Source: Polytrichum commune (taxonomy: Eukaryota; Streptophyta; Polytrichopsida; Polytrichales; Polytrichaceae). From it: 64,000 nucleotides of DNA. The notes beneath the pieces are model-generated. The model worked only from the letters and a program-made list of their open reading frames with translations. It was not told the origin of the DNA and did no database searches. Positions 11,929 to 23,475 of this stretch are shown piece after piece. The translations under genes and the position numbers were made by a program. The DNA is taken from assembly GCA_950295325.1 (NCBI GenBank), contig OX485806.1, forward strand, positions 4,650,001 to 4,714,000. The letters are read 5' to 3'. The stretch's first letter is position 1. Every line of letters begins with the position of its first letter.

Positions 11929-11941
11929 CGCTCTGATACCA
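11929..11941 (-). promoter_or_regulatory. Copia primer-binding site, tRNA-Met-i
   Basis: The minus strand reads TGGTATCAGAGCG, directly next to the inner end (CA) of the 5' LTR. This is complementary to the 3' end of plant initiator methionine tRNA. Confidence 0.9.
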
Positions 11942-12257
11942 TGTTGAATCCTAGTATCTACACATGCCAAGATGTAATTAAGGAAGACTTAACTACCTAG
12001 GTACACTTGGAGAATGTAAGCTTTCAATGGAATGAATTTATTACTTGAGAAACGATCCCTTTATATAGTACAACAAAGGATGTGACCTTACAAGCCCTAT
12101 TGGCTTATAAAGGGTCGTGCTCCTTCTACCCAACCTTTGGTACTCGAAGGGTTGATCCGTGTCAATAGACACGTACTTGTATTCTGTACATGTATACTTA
12201 ACTGTGTATGTATACGTATTGTATTCTATATCCTGAATGTTACACTACATTTCTACA
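11942..12257 (-). repeat. Copia 5' LTR
   Basis: Bounded by TG (minus-strand TGTAGAAATG at 12257) and CA (minus-strand ...GATTCAACA at 11942), 316 bp, with the primer-binding site immediately inside. The outer flank begins catca at 12258, then short ACACGTTAC-type repeats. Confidence 0.85.
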
Positions 12258-13690
12258 CATCACTAGTTACACGTTACACGTTACACTAGTTACACGTTAC
12301 CTTAGTTACTAACTACAAGAAGCTTCTAGAAACTACTGCATGAGCGAAAGATTCTTCTTGTAAGTAGCCAGCTGAGGCTGCGACTACTAAGTAATTTTGA
12401 AATCCGTGATCGAGTGGTTTCTAGTAAAGTATCTCGGAGATAGTTGATGTGTGTGGAATACTGAAGTTGTAAATGCAAGATCAGTTGCAAGAAACGTGTG
12501 TATGTGAGTAGATTGCTTGTCTGCGTTGAAACGCGTTGCTGGGGAACCTGACAATGTTGTGTGTCATCAAATGTTTACAATCAAGAAGTAGTGCTCGTGT
12601 TATATTTTATGTAAAGAAGTTGTTTAGACTGTATTTCCTATATGTTGCAGTGTAGATGGTCTTTAACTAAATTTAAAAATTGAAAGTTTTTATTTCTTTG
12701 TGTTACTGATCTTGGCTTACATGTACCTTTCAAAGAATGGGAACAGAGAAAAAACATGAACTTTGAATCTCAATAGCTAAATACATGGCAATTAAATCAT
12801 AAACCGATATCTTGAATAGCATACTGCGAATTACCATACATGGACATCAAGAGATTAGGTACTTCTGTTCCTTGTTGACGAGGCCATCTCATATATAAGT
12901 TGTTTGACTCTTGAAGTCACCAAGAAGGCCAGCAGAGAGCTTTGCTACCTCCAAGAACCACTCTGATTTGATGTCCAAGAATACGTTGTCATCTTCTGGC
13001 CCTGTCAATGAATACATAGCTTTCACCAAGTCTTTGTAAGCAGACACATCCATGCCCAAAGTTCTTATCGTCTTCCAGATGCTTCTTGTAGGGTAAAGGC
13101 CTCTAAATGATTTCGACGCAAAAATCCCTATAACCTTGTTAGACATTCGGTCATGACTGTATGTACATTGGATAATAAAGTGTATAATACACTAGTTTGT
13201 AATCTAAGTTGAAGACTTGTCACGTAAGAGATGTGCTTCTTACATACAGTTGTGACTCTTGAAGAGGGCTCTTCTTGAGTACAAGCATACATTGAAGATT
13301 TGTACCATTATTTTTTAACATGAAACACTATATTCGTTAATCGGAGACTTTTGAAAGTCTCAAAATAAAATATGCCCATAGTTTGGGATGCCAATATTGT
13401 GGGCATATGGAATGTTGGGAACATCAAGAACATGACAATTTAAAAATTCGCACGTAAAGAATATTCCTAATACTAAAAATAGAAAATTGCAATTATAATG
13501 AAAACGTGAACTCCATGTGGAAAATAACAAGCGAATATAAAAAACAAATGGTTTATGTCATTATAGAGTTTGGGGTGCGCATCCCATAAGTAAGGTTCTT
13601 ATGGTTTTGGATGGCACATCCCAAACGTATACCACAATGGAGTGTGACAAGTCTACTAAGTCTATTAAAAACCAAGACTACTAAGTACTA
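12258..13690. other. Intergenic stretch, no confident gene
   Basis: Opens with short ctagttacacgttac repeats (12262-12310). A small minus-strand frame at 12889-13146 (85 codons, MSNKVIGIFASKSF...) is not recognised and has no supporting context; it could be a worn exon. The rest is AT-rich and featureless apart from the inverted repeat listed separately. Confidence 0.4.
13569..13631. repeat. Imperfect inverted repeat (hairpin)
   Basis: gtttggggtgcgcatccca...ataag pairs with cttat...ggatggcacatcccaaac across a short loop, about 22 bp per arm with a small bulge. It lies ~100 bases downstream of the stop of the minus-strand DUF7869-like gene, so it could be a transposon end or a chance hairpin. 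Confidence 0.4.
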
Positions 13691-13728
13691 ATGTTTTTTC
13701 CCGCCGTTAACTTTCACCTATGTTATGT

Positions 13729-16700
13729 TTACCCATCTCCATCTTCCGCTTCATATCCATTCTCGGCGTCATTTTCCGCAGCTGCAATACGTGCCAAGTT
13801 GTCTTTGGCAAAATGTATATGTTTTTGGGGGATGGTCATTGCTTCTGTGTTGGAACCTTTGCGCGGCTTCCAAGCACAAAGTATAGTATCCGTGTTTATC
13901 CAAACCGGTGTGTACGCTGAGTCCACTGTCCACTTAAAATTCTTTTTGGTGTCCCAACCTAAATAAGTGCGGAGCACGTTGTGGTCTTTAGTGTTTGGAC
14001 GACAATATTCCACCTCAATTTGACGAAAGTTGGGGCTAGTTCGAACAAAATTGGGTGAAGACAATGCTTTTACCAACCAAATTGGCTTGGGATGCTCCTC
14101 ATCCCCAGCTCGTACGAGGACCAAATACCCTTCATGGCAATCAACACCTACACGAAACGACGGTGCCGGTCGATTGCGGGCAGGGCCAACGTAATGCTCG
14201 TCCATTGCGAACTCTTCACGAACGTCTCCATTGCTGAAAAACATAGTATCGGACTCGACAACCGTCAAACGACTTTGTGGCCAAAATCCTTGTGTCAAAG
14301 TCGTACGGGTGTCGCCACCAAGTGTCATCAAGGCTGAGCGAATGCGATCCCAATACGCGATCAACGGTTCATGGGTATCTCTAACACGTCTTGTGATGTC
14401 CTCCTCGCACAACTCTTTCCAATATTCAATGAATCCGGATATGCCTTTGATGATTTCCGGCCCATTCCTCATGGGTTCGGGTTTGCAAGGCTTTGGTTCC
14501 CCATCCGGGACCAAACATTTCCCATCATTGTCTTGACGCCATACGAGTATACCATCATCCGGGCCCCAATTAGGAGATGTGCACAAAAGCTTGAATTGCA
14601 TGGCCGGGAGACCATCGTCCCTCATATAAAATCGGAATTGTTGTGCTTTGGTATGCCCCACCAAACGGTCCCCTCCCTTCAACATGTATGGCTTGATGAA
14701 GGCCTTGAAATTTGGTACTTCTTCAATCAAGTGCGGAATTACTGGCATATGGTCCAAATCCATATACGATTTCATAAGAAGAGGTATGGTTGGAAAATCT
14801 TCTTCATGCAACTTCATGCTCCACCGTCCGAATGATGCATCAATGTCGTCGTGTGTATGTCCCACCATCAAGAAAGACACAAACACCTCCTTGAAGATTC
14901 CTTTCGCCACGAGCAATGACCAAAAACAAAATACGTATCGACATTTGTTGTCCTTCGCACAATTATCAAGTTGAACGTGGAGAGTTGGAGGCAATGGTTT
15001 TGCACAAATGGGCTCTCCGGGTGGTTCTGGCAATGACGACATACAAACCTCCTTCCCCAAAAGCACTGCCTCATAAAGGGATGTGGTTCCACAACCATCA
15101 AAAAGTGCACGGGAAGAATGTACCGGTGGCTTCTCAAGATCGCGCAACAGTTTTGCAAATGAACCCACCGTGTGGTTAGCATCCCCAGGGTAAAAATCCA
15201 AACCATAATGGGCATACTTTACGTCCCCATGGCCGTGGGCAATCATACCTGGAAAAAACAAACGATGCGTGACCAAAATAATCAAATAACCACTAAACGG
15301 ATGTATGGAGTTGGACATTTGCCAAACACACCCAAGAAAATTGGATAGACTTTAAACACGTAGTTGTGATTTCATACAAACCTGTGACAGCTACGGGCAA
15401 CTTGAAGAGACCATCCGTGGCCTTTATTTTGCGTGCATAACAAGGGCATGCGGTTTTGGCGTGGTCCATTTTATCATGGATGACTGTTAGAACCTCTGTG
15501 GGCCTCATTATGGATAGAGCACGATTCTTATAGTAATCTTGACGGTGTGCCTCTTGATTGTTGACATGTTCAATATATTTTTCTGGTGTCTGGAATGAGA
15601 TTCAGTGCCTATGGGGTGGGCGTCTCGAAGACCTTTGTATTTTTCACACGTCGTACATCTAGCGAACTTGTCCCCGGGTCTTTTCAGAATGTATTCCGCA
15701 AACTGCTGGTTTTTAATCACACTCAACTTGGACAAAGAAATGGGCCCACATCCCGCTATGCGACCCACTTCATTGATGTCCGTTAAGATGTTCTTCCATT
15801 TTGTGCCCGTGGGCAACACCATTTGAACAACCTTCTCCCCTGACGACAATGTCCTCGTCTTGTGGGGCATTGCATCGGCCAATGGCACTATGATGGTGGA
15901 TAGTGTCGCGGACGCTTGCAGTGTAGCCTCCCTAGGTTTCTTTGTGCCCGAGTTGCCATGAAATCGAGAGCGGCGACCCAACGATGAATATTTTCGAAAC
16001 CTATAAAAGTCAGCCTTGGAGACGGCGTGGATGGTATACCACGCTGTACAACACACATCAACATTCTCAAGTGTCACCACCTTATGCCCATGGGTATCAA
16101 GGTGCAAATTTCTGTGGACCTCGAGTTTCTTAGCCGACCTCATACGAAAATCCGCAAGCCACATCTCTTGACGCAGAGATCTAATTTTCTCCCGCGGGAA
16201 AAATTGGCAACATTTCCTCGCGCAACAATCCTTGCCGGACACTAGACGGATAGATTCGTCCCCCAAAAGCCGATCCCGTCGACGCTCCTTATCTCCGCGA
16301 GGCACACGGTTTGAATCATATCTACGGAGGCCTTTGCGAGGACGTGTTGTGGCCAACAAAGCTAATTGTGTTTGCTTATGCCGCCGCTCATGATCCCACA
16401 AACTCACTTCCTCATGTAGAACTCGACGAAGCGGCCATCGACGCAAGGAAAATCTCCATGTCACCGGGAACTCTACCGGAAGCAAAGAGTTCAAGATGCA
16501 CACGCCAACATCATCGAGACCTAGGGCGTTGGCATCGACACAATCACGGGGATTGGAGTTTCTACATATACCATCTGCCACCGGGACACCAACCTCGTTG
16601 AGTAGAACGACATCAAGGCCAACCCATTGCTCCCTCCCGAAACCGGCACACAACGGAATGTCATCGTGGTCATCTCCGGAACGCAGAGATTGTTCGTGGA

Positions 16701-16857
16701 CTTCCAAAGATTCATGGGAGGATGTATCCACAAACACCCCCCTCACGTTTGGCACACCATTACTATCTGCCGACGGGGAAGACAGTTCACATTCAGCATC
16801 GGATGACGATGCATACGTCGACAACTCCAATGAACTATCACCCACATGCAACGCCAT
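13729..16857 (-). pseudogene. DUF7869-like transposase, copy 1 (one frameshift)
   Basis: Two coding blocks: 16857-15382 and 15248-13729, joined by a clean GT-AG intron (donor ACAG/GTTTGT, acceptor TTTTCCAG, 15249-15381). The protein (~1000 residues) has an acidic N-terminus, Cys-rich CCQFFPREK, a CTTCEKYKGLRDAH zinc-like motif, then an RNase H-like core with GHGDVKYAHYGLDFYPGD, VQLDNCAKDNK and VGHTHDDIDASFGRW. These Asp-rich blocks look like the catalytic residues of a DDE-type recombinase; I recall this family as DUF7869, and assign the function by resemblance only. A one-base loss in the A-run near 15585 shifts the frame (compare copy 2, which reads through). Start chosen at MALHVGDSS because copy 2 also begins with a short acidic N-terminus; the frame is open up to 17034. 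No terminal repeats are evident. Confidence 0.7.
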
Positions 16858-17074
16858 ACAGCCTATACCAACCACCAGGACATGATCAACCCAACCACCA
16901 CCGCAATGCATACAAGAGAGGATAGAATATATGTGGAGATAAATGGCCCAAAATTGACAAACAAATTTTGGTGCACCATTGGAGAACCTCACGCACAAAG
17001 ACGAACGCGCGTCCCAAAAAAACGTTTTAAGCATACGTCTAGGTTGTTCACTAATGTAAACAATACATGGACAA

Positions 17075-17340
17075 AGAGGAGAACACTCGTTAGTCGTCCA
17101 GGAGGGCCCTGCTGTTCGGACCAGCGCCTGTCCACATACAACCGACGACGAAATCAGAAATCCGAGAACGCCACATGCATTTACGAACGCGCGTTCGTGA
17201 CCTCAGTAACTTCTCCATGTACATCCGGCGGCCTTCGAGATCCCTCAAATGAGAGCACCCTGAGGAATATCGGTTTTGTAGGTCAAAGTACCATGTTGAC
17301 TTAGGAACCTGCGCGATATACTATCACAAGAGAACACTTG
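17075..17340 (+). pseudogene. Locus C: relict of the exon 3 end and intron 3 of the A/B gene family
   Basis: 17095-17330 aligns by eye with 26435-26690 of locus A: GAGGAGGGacCTGCTGcTCGGtCCAGCGCC (split by differences), a 22-bp palindrome, the ...GAGAGC/CCCT...CGG block, then TTTTGTAGG and cTTAGGAA...GATA-GACTATCAC. Reading frame is lost. No upstream exon 1-2 sequence is seen, as the DUF7869-like gene abuts it. It represents a third, truncated family copy whose intron 3 has since been expanded into the palindrome array. Confidence 0.65.
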
Positions 17341-18254
17341 TCCATACGCACAAAATTAGCAAATCTGCAGATGATGCCTGAATCAACTCCAACAATATTT
17401 TGAACACTGAGCACCTCCATATTGTGAATTTGATTATGTTGACTTTTGCGTACCTACCCATTTACGAACGGACGTTCGTAAATGGGTGCGACCCCGTGTT
17501 CACATCCTTCACGGACGAGCGATGAGCATATTTTTCTTGCTATTCTGTGTTCGTAAATTACTGCCATACTGATGTGCATGAATGAAGATGTGTTGCTGGA
17601 TGCGTAGACAATAATGACATGTATTTACGAACGAACGTTCGTAAATTCCCGACCATCAGGTAACAATAGATACGGGTCAAATAAGTATGTATGATCCTCG
17701 AAGGCATATTTACGAACGCACGTTCGTAAATGACTGTCATGGATTAAGTGCATGTGACTAACCATATGAGTACCTCAATCCAGAACATGCTCTCATGTGG
17801 GATTTACGAACGCACGTTCGTAAATTACCGACCAACAGGTACCAATAGACAAGGGTCAAATATGTATGTATGAAACTCGAAGGCATATTTACGAACGCAC
17901 GTTCGTAAATAAATGCCATGGATGATGTGCATGTGACTATCCATGAGTAGCTCAATCCAAAACATGATCTCCTGTGGGATTTACGAACGCACGTTCGTAA
18001 ATTACCGACCATCAGGTACCAATAGATAAGGGTCAAATATGTCTGCATGGTCCTCGAAGGCATATTTACGAACGCACGTTCGTAAATAACTGAGATGGAT
18101 TACGTGCATGTGACTATCCATATGAGTAGCCCAATCCAGAACATGCTCTCATGTGGAATTTACGAACGCGCGTTCGTAAATCCTTGCCATGTCCAGGTCC
18201 GAATCGTTTGTCTAAACCTGAAGCTCTTCATCTTTACGAACGTGCGTTCGTAAA
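17180..18254. repeat. Palindrome array (10 sites, arm TTTACGAACG)
   Basis: Ten 22-bp palindromes, each TTTACGAACG, two variable bases, CGTTCGTAAA: starts at about 17180, 17461, 17624, 17709, 17803, 17888, 17980, 18065, 18159 and 18233. From 17620 on they alternate in a ~178-bp higher-order unit (spacings 85 and 92-94), one spacer containing taccgaccatcaggtacc and the other atggattacgtgcatgtgac. The first site carries TGA at its end. The array has the locus A sequence type, not the B type. Confidence 0.9.
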
Positions 18255-18259
18255 GTTCC

Positions 18260-18781
18260 GGTATTTACGGCGGTATATGCGGTAGGTACAGCCTGTACTG
18301 TACCTGGGTGGTGTAGGGTTGGCGCACACGAAATGGCTTGAGCGCGTTCGGTGAGGTCTGTAGAGCGCACACTTGCATGTGCCGCTGAAAAGAGCTTTGT
18401 TGTGGGGGGAAGAGCTTTAAGTACTTCACCCCGCTGGTTCAAAATCCCTTGGATGCTCTTTAAAAAGCAGATTCCCGCCGCCTTCTTTGACCTAACAATC
18501 TCCCATTCCATCCATGCGGAATTATATAAATAGCATTGTCATGTATGGAACATGCCTTGCATGCACGCCAACATATTGAAAATATATAAATCGGTTGCAC
18601 ACCTTAGTTGTGACCAAGGTCTCATCGAAATATATGTATATACGTATATATATATATATACACATAATGTCTAAATATGGAGATGGTTAACATTGAATAT
18701 TTAATGATTTGCGACTAAGGTATGAAGTCCAAGTTAATTGACAATTGATGCCTAATAAAGTTATGAATGTCGAAGTCATAG

Positions 18782-18820
<39 letters not shown>

Positions 18821-20455
18821 CAATGAGGTCAGAGTGGCTAAGAAACATGTTGCGGACGCCCCTAAAATTATAGGTATCATATGTTTCACATCAAAAAATG
18901 ACCGTAATATGGTCACCAAGTGCATGAATACAACTAAAAAATCGGGTTAATCCATAATGGCTTGCACTAGGGTAGATTGAGGACACTATGAACTAATTAT
19001 ACCTAATAATATATGTAAGTTAGGTCTTCTTTCAAATGGTATCTAGGTGTGAAAATAAGGAATTAAAATGGCATGAGTAGGAAGGATTAATCAATTTGTA
19101 ATGCTGCATAGTATGATAGCGTAATGATCATTGAGACTTGAAACCATACTAGCTACCGTAACGTTGAATCATAGTTACAATTATTATGTGTTTGACGTCC
19201 TATTGGAAATTGAATTTTCGTCCACTTGTTGTAAGGGTACGGATACACATTGGTTAAATGTTTATTAGATCATTGGTGATATTTATAGTGGAATGCATTG
19301 TTCGATTGTTAGTTTAAGTTGCCACATGATTAAATGAGTTGAGGTCCTATTGGAAATAGACTTTTAGGGTTTGGGGAAATGCACTATTAATTTGGAATGG
19401 TGCATACAATAGTATGTACTTACAATTAATATATGTTTTGCATCCTATGAGAAGGATGTGCATCATCATAGCTTAAAGTGTTGATATAAATTGAAGTCTT
19501 AAGACATGCATGTTATTATAATAAGATCGTGGATTGTGTGATGAAATTTCACTCAGAACTATTAAGGTGAAAGTGGGAATATTTGAAATTTCACTTATCA
19601 CTTAAACCAAAGTTTTATCTCAAATCTATTAATTTGGAATGTGAAATTGACAATTGCCATCATTATCAATTATTATAGTTGTTATGAACGGAATTAAGCA
19701 TTCTCCATCCAACCAACATTGGTAGACCAATTTGACCTGCCCTCAGAAAACAACATGGCCACATATAAGAAAGGTTGGTAAGATAAAAAGATGCAGGGAT
19801 GTAGGGTTTAGGGTTTGCGGTTAGGGTTTAGGGTAAGGGTTTGGGGGTAGGGTTTAGGGGTTTAGGGTTTGTGAAAGTTGTGTATGTGGTATTTGGGTTT
19901 AGGTTTTAGATTGTTACTAGGATACATTACACACACAAACAATATTGACTCCTCAAAAACCCTTGTAATTGCATTAACTTCATTCATCGCAAGCTCGTAG
20001 TTGATGCTAGCAAAATAGTTGACCACTCCAGAAATGCATTAGTTCAAGCTAACACCTAATATTAGAACTTGAATTGACATCCTATCGTATAGCAACTCTG
20101 CGCAATCTCATATTATTATGAATTCTTTTTTGCATGTAATATTTATTTGAGGAACCATCGAATTAATTGAAAGATATCTAGCTCTTACATAAACTATATT
20201 TTAAAACACCAGATATATATCTTTGGGGGTGGATTCTACATTGACAACCTAGGGAGTGACATGCATTGTTTATTACGAATTAACTGAGCATATTTTCCTA
20301 AAATATGTTTACAAGGAATCCAAATGTAGAGGTACTAAGGAAATAAAACGAGTAAAATTCATGTATTTGAACTAAGCTTGTCAAGTTAATGCCTTAAACG
20401 CGTCCATTACATATAAATATGTCAAAGCATGAGAATAACATGAAGGGTTCCAATA
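18260..20455. other. AT-rich intergenic DNA with microsatellites
   Basis: No coding region is supported. It holds (TA)n-type runs at 18640-18662 and 18782-18800, a CA run at 18808-18822, and otherwise unique AT-rich sequence. The 18330-18535 stretch has a GC-richer patch with no homology I can see to the A/B genes. Confidence 0.5.
19798..19872 (+). repeat. Degenerate telomere-like (TTTAGGG)n tract
   Basis: About ten TTTAGGG-type units with interruptions (gggtttagggtttgcggttagggtttagggt...). This is the plant telomere motif, here interstitial. Confidence 0.8.
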
Positions 20456-20457
20456 TA

Positions 20458-20545
20458 CAACCATCTCCCATCTCCCATCGCATCCCATCCCATCCCATCC
20501 CTTCCCATCACCTCCCATACCATCCCATCCCATCTCTCTCCCAAC
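20458..20545. repeat. Simple repeat (CCCAT)n
   Basis: Imperfect CCCAT/CCCATCT units just upstream of the proposed locus A promoter. Confidence 0.8.
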
Positions 20546-20563
20546 CCTAGCCAGTGGAGTTGT

Positions 20564-20573
20564 GCCACGTGGC
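20564..20573. promoter_or_regulatory. G-box GCCACGTGGC upstream of locus A
   Basis: Perfect 10-bp palindromic G-box, the core bound by plant bZIP and bHLH factors. The identical decamer occurs upstream of locus B at 30026-30035, at a comparable position before the repetitive leader. It is followed by a pyrimidine-rich stretch (20598-20640) that suits a transcription start. Confidence 0.55.
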
Positions 20574-20715
20574 AGGTGCTGGGAAACCCTAGCGGCGCAC
20601 CTACCTCCCCGCGCCCCTTCCTCTTCTCCTCATTTGTCATTTCGAGGAGAGGAGGAGCGGAGCGTTTAGAGAGCGAAGCTCTTGCTTTTTTTAGTCTTGA
20701 AGTTTTAAATTAGTT

Positions 20716-21015
20716 TTGTTGCAAGTTTTGAGAGATTTCAGATTGAGAGCTTGTGTGAAAGCTTTTGAGTTTGTGAAAGCTTTCATTGTGAAAGCTTGTG
20801 AGTTTGTGAAAGCTTTCAGTGTGAGAGTTTGTGAGTTTCAAAAGCTTGAGAGCTTGAGTAGGAAAGCTTCAGAGTTTCGGATTGAGAGCTTGAGGGTGAT
20901 CTTTAGAAGCTTGAGAGTTTAAGGAAGCTTCAGAGTTGAAGCTTGAGAGTTTAAGGAAGCTTCAGAAGTGAAGCTTGAGAGTTTAGGGAAGCTTGAGAGT
21001 TTAGGGTTTGCTTAA
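20716..21015 (+). repeat. Locus A leader: repeats of GAAAGCTT/GAGAGCTTGAG
   Basis: Some twenty imperfect units of 12-20 bases (gagagcttgtgtgaaagctt..., gaagcttgagagttt...). The stretch encodes a 68-codon upstream ORF at 20716-20922, probably without function. The locus B leader is also repetitive but built of unrelated GCTTT units, so the repeats arose after duplication. Confidence 0.65.
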
Positions 21016-21519
21016 GAGTTCAGAAGCTTGAGAGCTACAAGGTTGTGAGTTTTGTGTACATAGGAGTATACTAGGGTTTGTATATAAGCTGTGAAGGCTT
21101 GAGGTCTGCATTAGAGAGTTATCTGAGTGTGCATTTGAAAGGCAATTGAGTGTGCAGTTGTGAGGATTTCTGGGATTTTCAGAAAGAGAAGAAGCAGGGA
21201 TTGCAGTGTGCAGCATTTCAATGTAATTTGTTATCCTTTCCAACTCCTCTCACATTCTGAAAATGTTGCTTCTTGAATTCAATTTCTTTTGTTACATGCA
21301 ATGTGAACTATCACTCTTTTCTTCATGTTTCATTCTGCATCTCATTCTGCATCTCAATTGCTTTATGATTGAAGAATTGCATCATTCTGACCAAAATTTT
21401 GCAGGCACGGCTGCAAGCAGAGTAGCTAATAAGTGAGTTATATACATATACATATATATATGTATTCGTATATACACGAATACATATATGTACGGACAGG
21501 GGATCCCAAAACCATCACA

Positions 21520-22151
21520 TATACGAACGCTCGTTCGTAAATGGACATACACTGCATACCCACCTCCATTTACGAACGCTCGTTCGTAAATGGACATACA
21601 CTGCATACCGAACCTCCATTTACGAACGTGCGTTCGTAAATACGCACTCCACGTTCTTTGAAATGATCTATATTTACGAACGCACGTTCGTAAATATACT
21701 CAAAATATCACTCAGAAGGAACCTTAACTTAAATATGAACCTCTATGAATATCTAAAGAACAAATACAATTTTGCGAACACCAATAAGACAAATCACATG
21801 TACTTACGAAAGATAAATCAACCAAATATCCGAAAAGATAGACCAAATGGACATACTTACGAACGCACGTTCGTAAATGAATCCAAACCTATAAAACCTA
21901 TATCTTTTACGAACGATCGTTCGTAAAAATAACCAAATATATTACAAACACATTCATGACGAGTAGTCTCTTTGATCTTCATATCTTTTACGAACGCTCG
22001 TTCGTAAACTCAATACTAAAAATTTATATGATCTTGCAACCCCTCATTTACGAGCGAACGTTCGTAAATATAATTACATCAATTGCAAAGACGCATTAAC
22101 ACTGCGTAGTCTGTGGGATATGCATGTCACTTACGAACGTTCGTTCGTAAA
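21520..22151. repeat. Locus A palindrome cluster in the leader intron (9 sites)
   Basis: Nine 22-bp palindromes with arm TTTACGAACG (minor changes) begin at about 21520, 21569, 21619, 21673, 21856, 21906, 21987, 22047 and 22130. The two-base centre varies (CT, TG, CA, AT, AA, TT), while the arms are nearly constant. Spacing is irregular (50-183), so this is not a simple tandem array. The last one ends 29 bases before the ATG, within the presumed leader intron whose acceptor ctgttgcag ends at 22179. Confidence 0.9.
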
Positions 22152-22179
22152 GTCACTAATTGTTTATATTCTGTTGCAG

Positions 22180-23475
22180 ATGGCAAGATCAAGCAGAAGC
22201 GCCATTGAGATGTTCGCGGTGAAGGTCGATGGCCTCCCAGAGTCGGTGTTAGACGATAACGGCAACGACAACTATGTCCCCAAGGAAGACTTCATGGGGG
22301 AGTGGACGGCACTGCCAGAGAAGATCGGGGACGGCCTCTTCTGCATGCGCTTCACCTACGAGCTGGAGACAAGACCGGACCAGCCCGAACAGTGGGTTCA
22401 AATGAAGACGTGGGAGATAGAGTCCATAGAGGCCCAGGGGGAGTATGTAATTCTGGACATGAAGAACAAGAAGGATCATATCAACCTCTTGTTGCATTTT
22501 CAGAAAAATACCTTCTCCTACCAATACGCCACCAATAACGTAGCGGAAGATGCCAAGCACTTCGACCTGGACGGCCTCTTCTCCAAATATGCGTTGAGCC
22601 CATACTGGACTGCAAGGAAATTGACCGCCCTTGCATTGAACATCTCCAAATACAACAGTGTGGTCACTGAGGCAAACAAGAAGAAGAAGAGCCCCAGGAA
22701 ACCATCCACATCAGGGGCAGGAGGATCTAGAAGTGCACCCAGGCCTGTGCCTTCCGCTAGCAGGGCGACGGAGGGCCCCAGTAGACACTCCACGCCATCG
22801 AAGAGGACAAGGGAGGAGATGGAGAAATCGGGAGTAACGGAGACCGCAGAGGTGACCTCGCCTGTCGTAATGCCCACCCCCTTGAAAAAGGGTGAGAACC
22901 CTGACGCTGTGAAGGCCACGAGGATCCTTCGAGACTTCAACAACTACTCGAAGGATTGCTGGCCCATGGGACGCCACTTCACATTCAACGTGGACTGCTT
23001 CAAGTGCGAGATGTCCCCCAACAAATGGGTGGTTCGCTCTCGCGAAAGCGGTGGTGTGAAGTGGCAGATAAATAATCTAATGAACAACGTCAAGTGGGAC
23101 AGGCAGACCGTCTGCGTCATGCCGAAGGGGCTGACATCCCGTCCGACGGAGAAGGACTGGCCACGGATCCAGAATGGAGAGTTCTGGATCATAGACGGCC
23201 AACACAGCTTGGAGGCGTCCCAAATAATTCTCAAGGACGACAACTTCCAGCATGAGCTGAAGGAGGACTTGCGCTACTGGAAGGCGTTCTTGGTGTGGTC
23301 GGACGATTGGGACAAGCTGCGGAAGATATCCACCTTCCTCAACTCCGGCAACAAAATCAAGGCCTTCGAGGCGTCGTGGGCAGCCAACATAGTGGCTGCA
23401 AGGGACGTCTGGGTCGCCCACGGGTGCCCCCCTAAAGAAAGGGAGAACGCGAAGACGCCGTCTCCACAATGGAAG
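22180..23475 (+). CDS. Locus A exon 1: N-terminal domain and ParB/DGQHR-like segment
   Basis: 432 codons. Residues ~20-165 form a folded domain shared with locus B (WTALPEKIGDGLFCMRF, QGEYVILDM). Residues ~168-235 are a low-complexity basic/serine linker. Residues ~250-430 hold WPMGRHFTF, NLMNNVKWDRQTVCV and GEFWIIDGQHSLEAS (around 333-346). The last resembles the ParB/DGQHR nuclease-fold signature (I-x-DGxHR-x-EA), though the usual Arg after His is Ser in both paralogues. The block KIKAFEASWAANIV is the most strongly conserved part. The donor AAG/GTGAGT lies five bases before a palindrome. Confidence 0.8.

Larger units (their letters stand above)
7569..12257 (-). mobile_element. Ty1/copia LTR retrotransposon (decayed)
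   Basis: Coding order on the minus strand is gag, protease, integrase, reverse transcriptase, RNase H, which is the copia order. The 5' LTR is at 11942-12257 and the partial 3' LTR at 7569-7757. The primer-binding site (tRNA-Met-i) is at 11929-11941, and the polypurine tract CAGGGGGAG abuts the 3' LTR at 7758-7766. The single gag-pol frame is cut into at least five pieces by stops and shifts, so the copy is not autonomous. The outer end of the 3' LTR is not homologous to the 5' LTR, so no target duplication can be found. Confidence 0.9.

Noticed and set aside
17558-18063. Small ORFs reading YERAFVN, LRTCVRK and similar
   Set aside because: They are translations of the 22-bp palindromes, which stay open in two of three frames on both strands; the same peptides appear wherever a palindrome occurs.
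17180-18254. CRISPR-like array
   Set aside because: Repeats are perfect palindromes with related, not unique, spacers in a plant genome; no cas genes.
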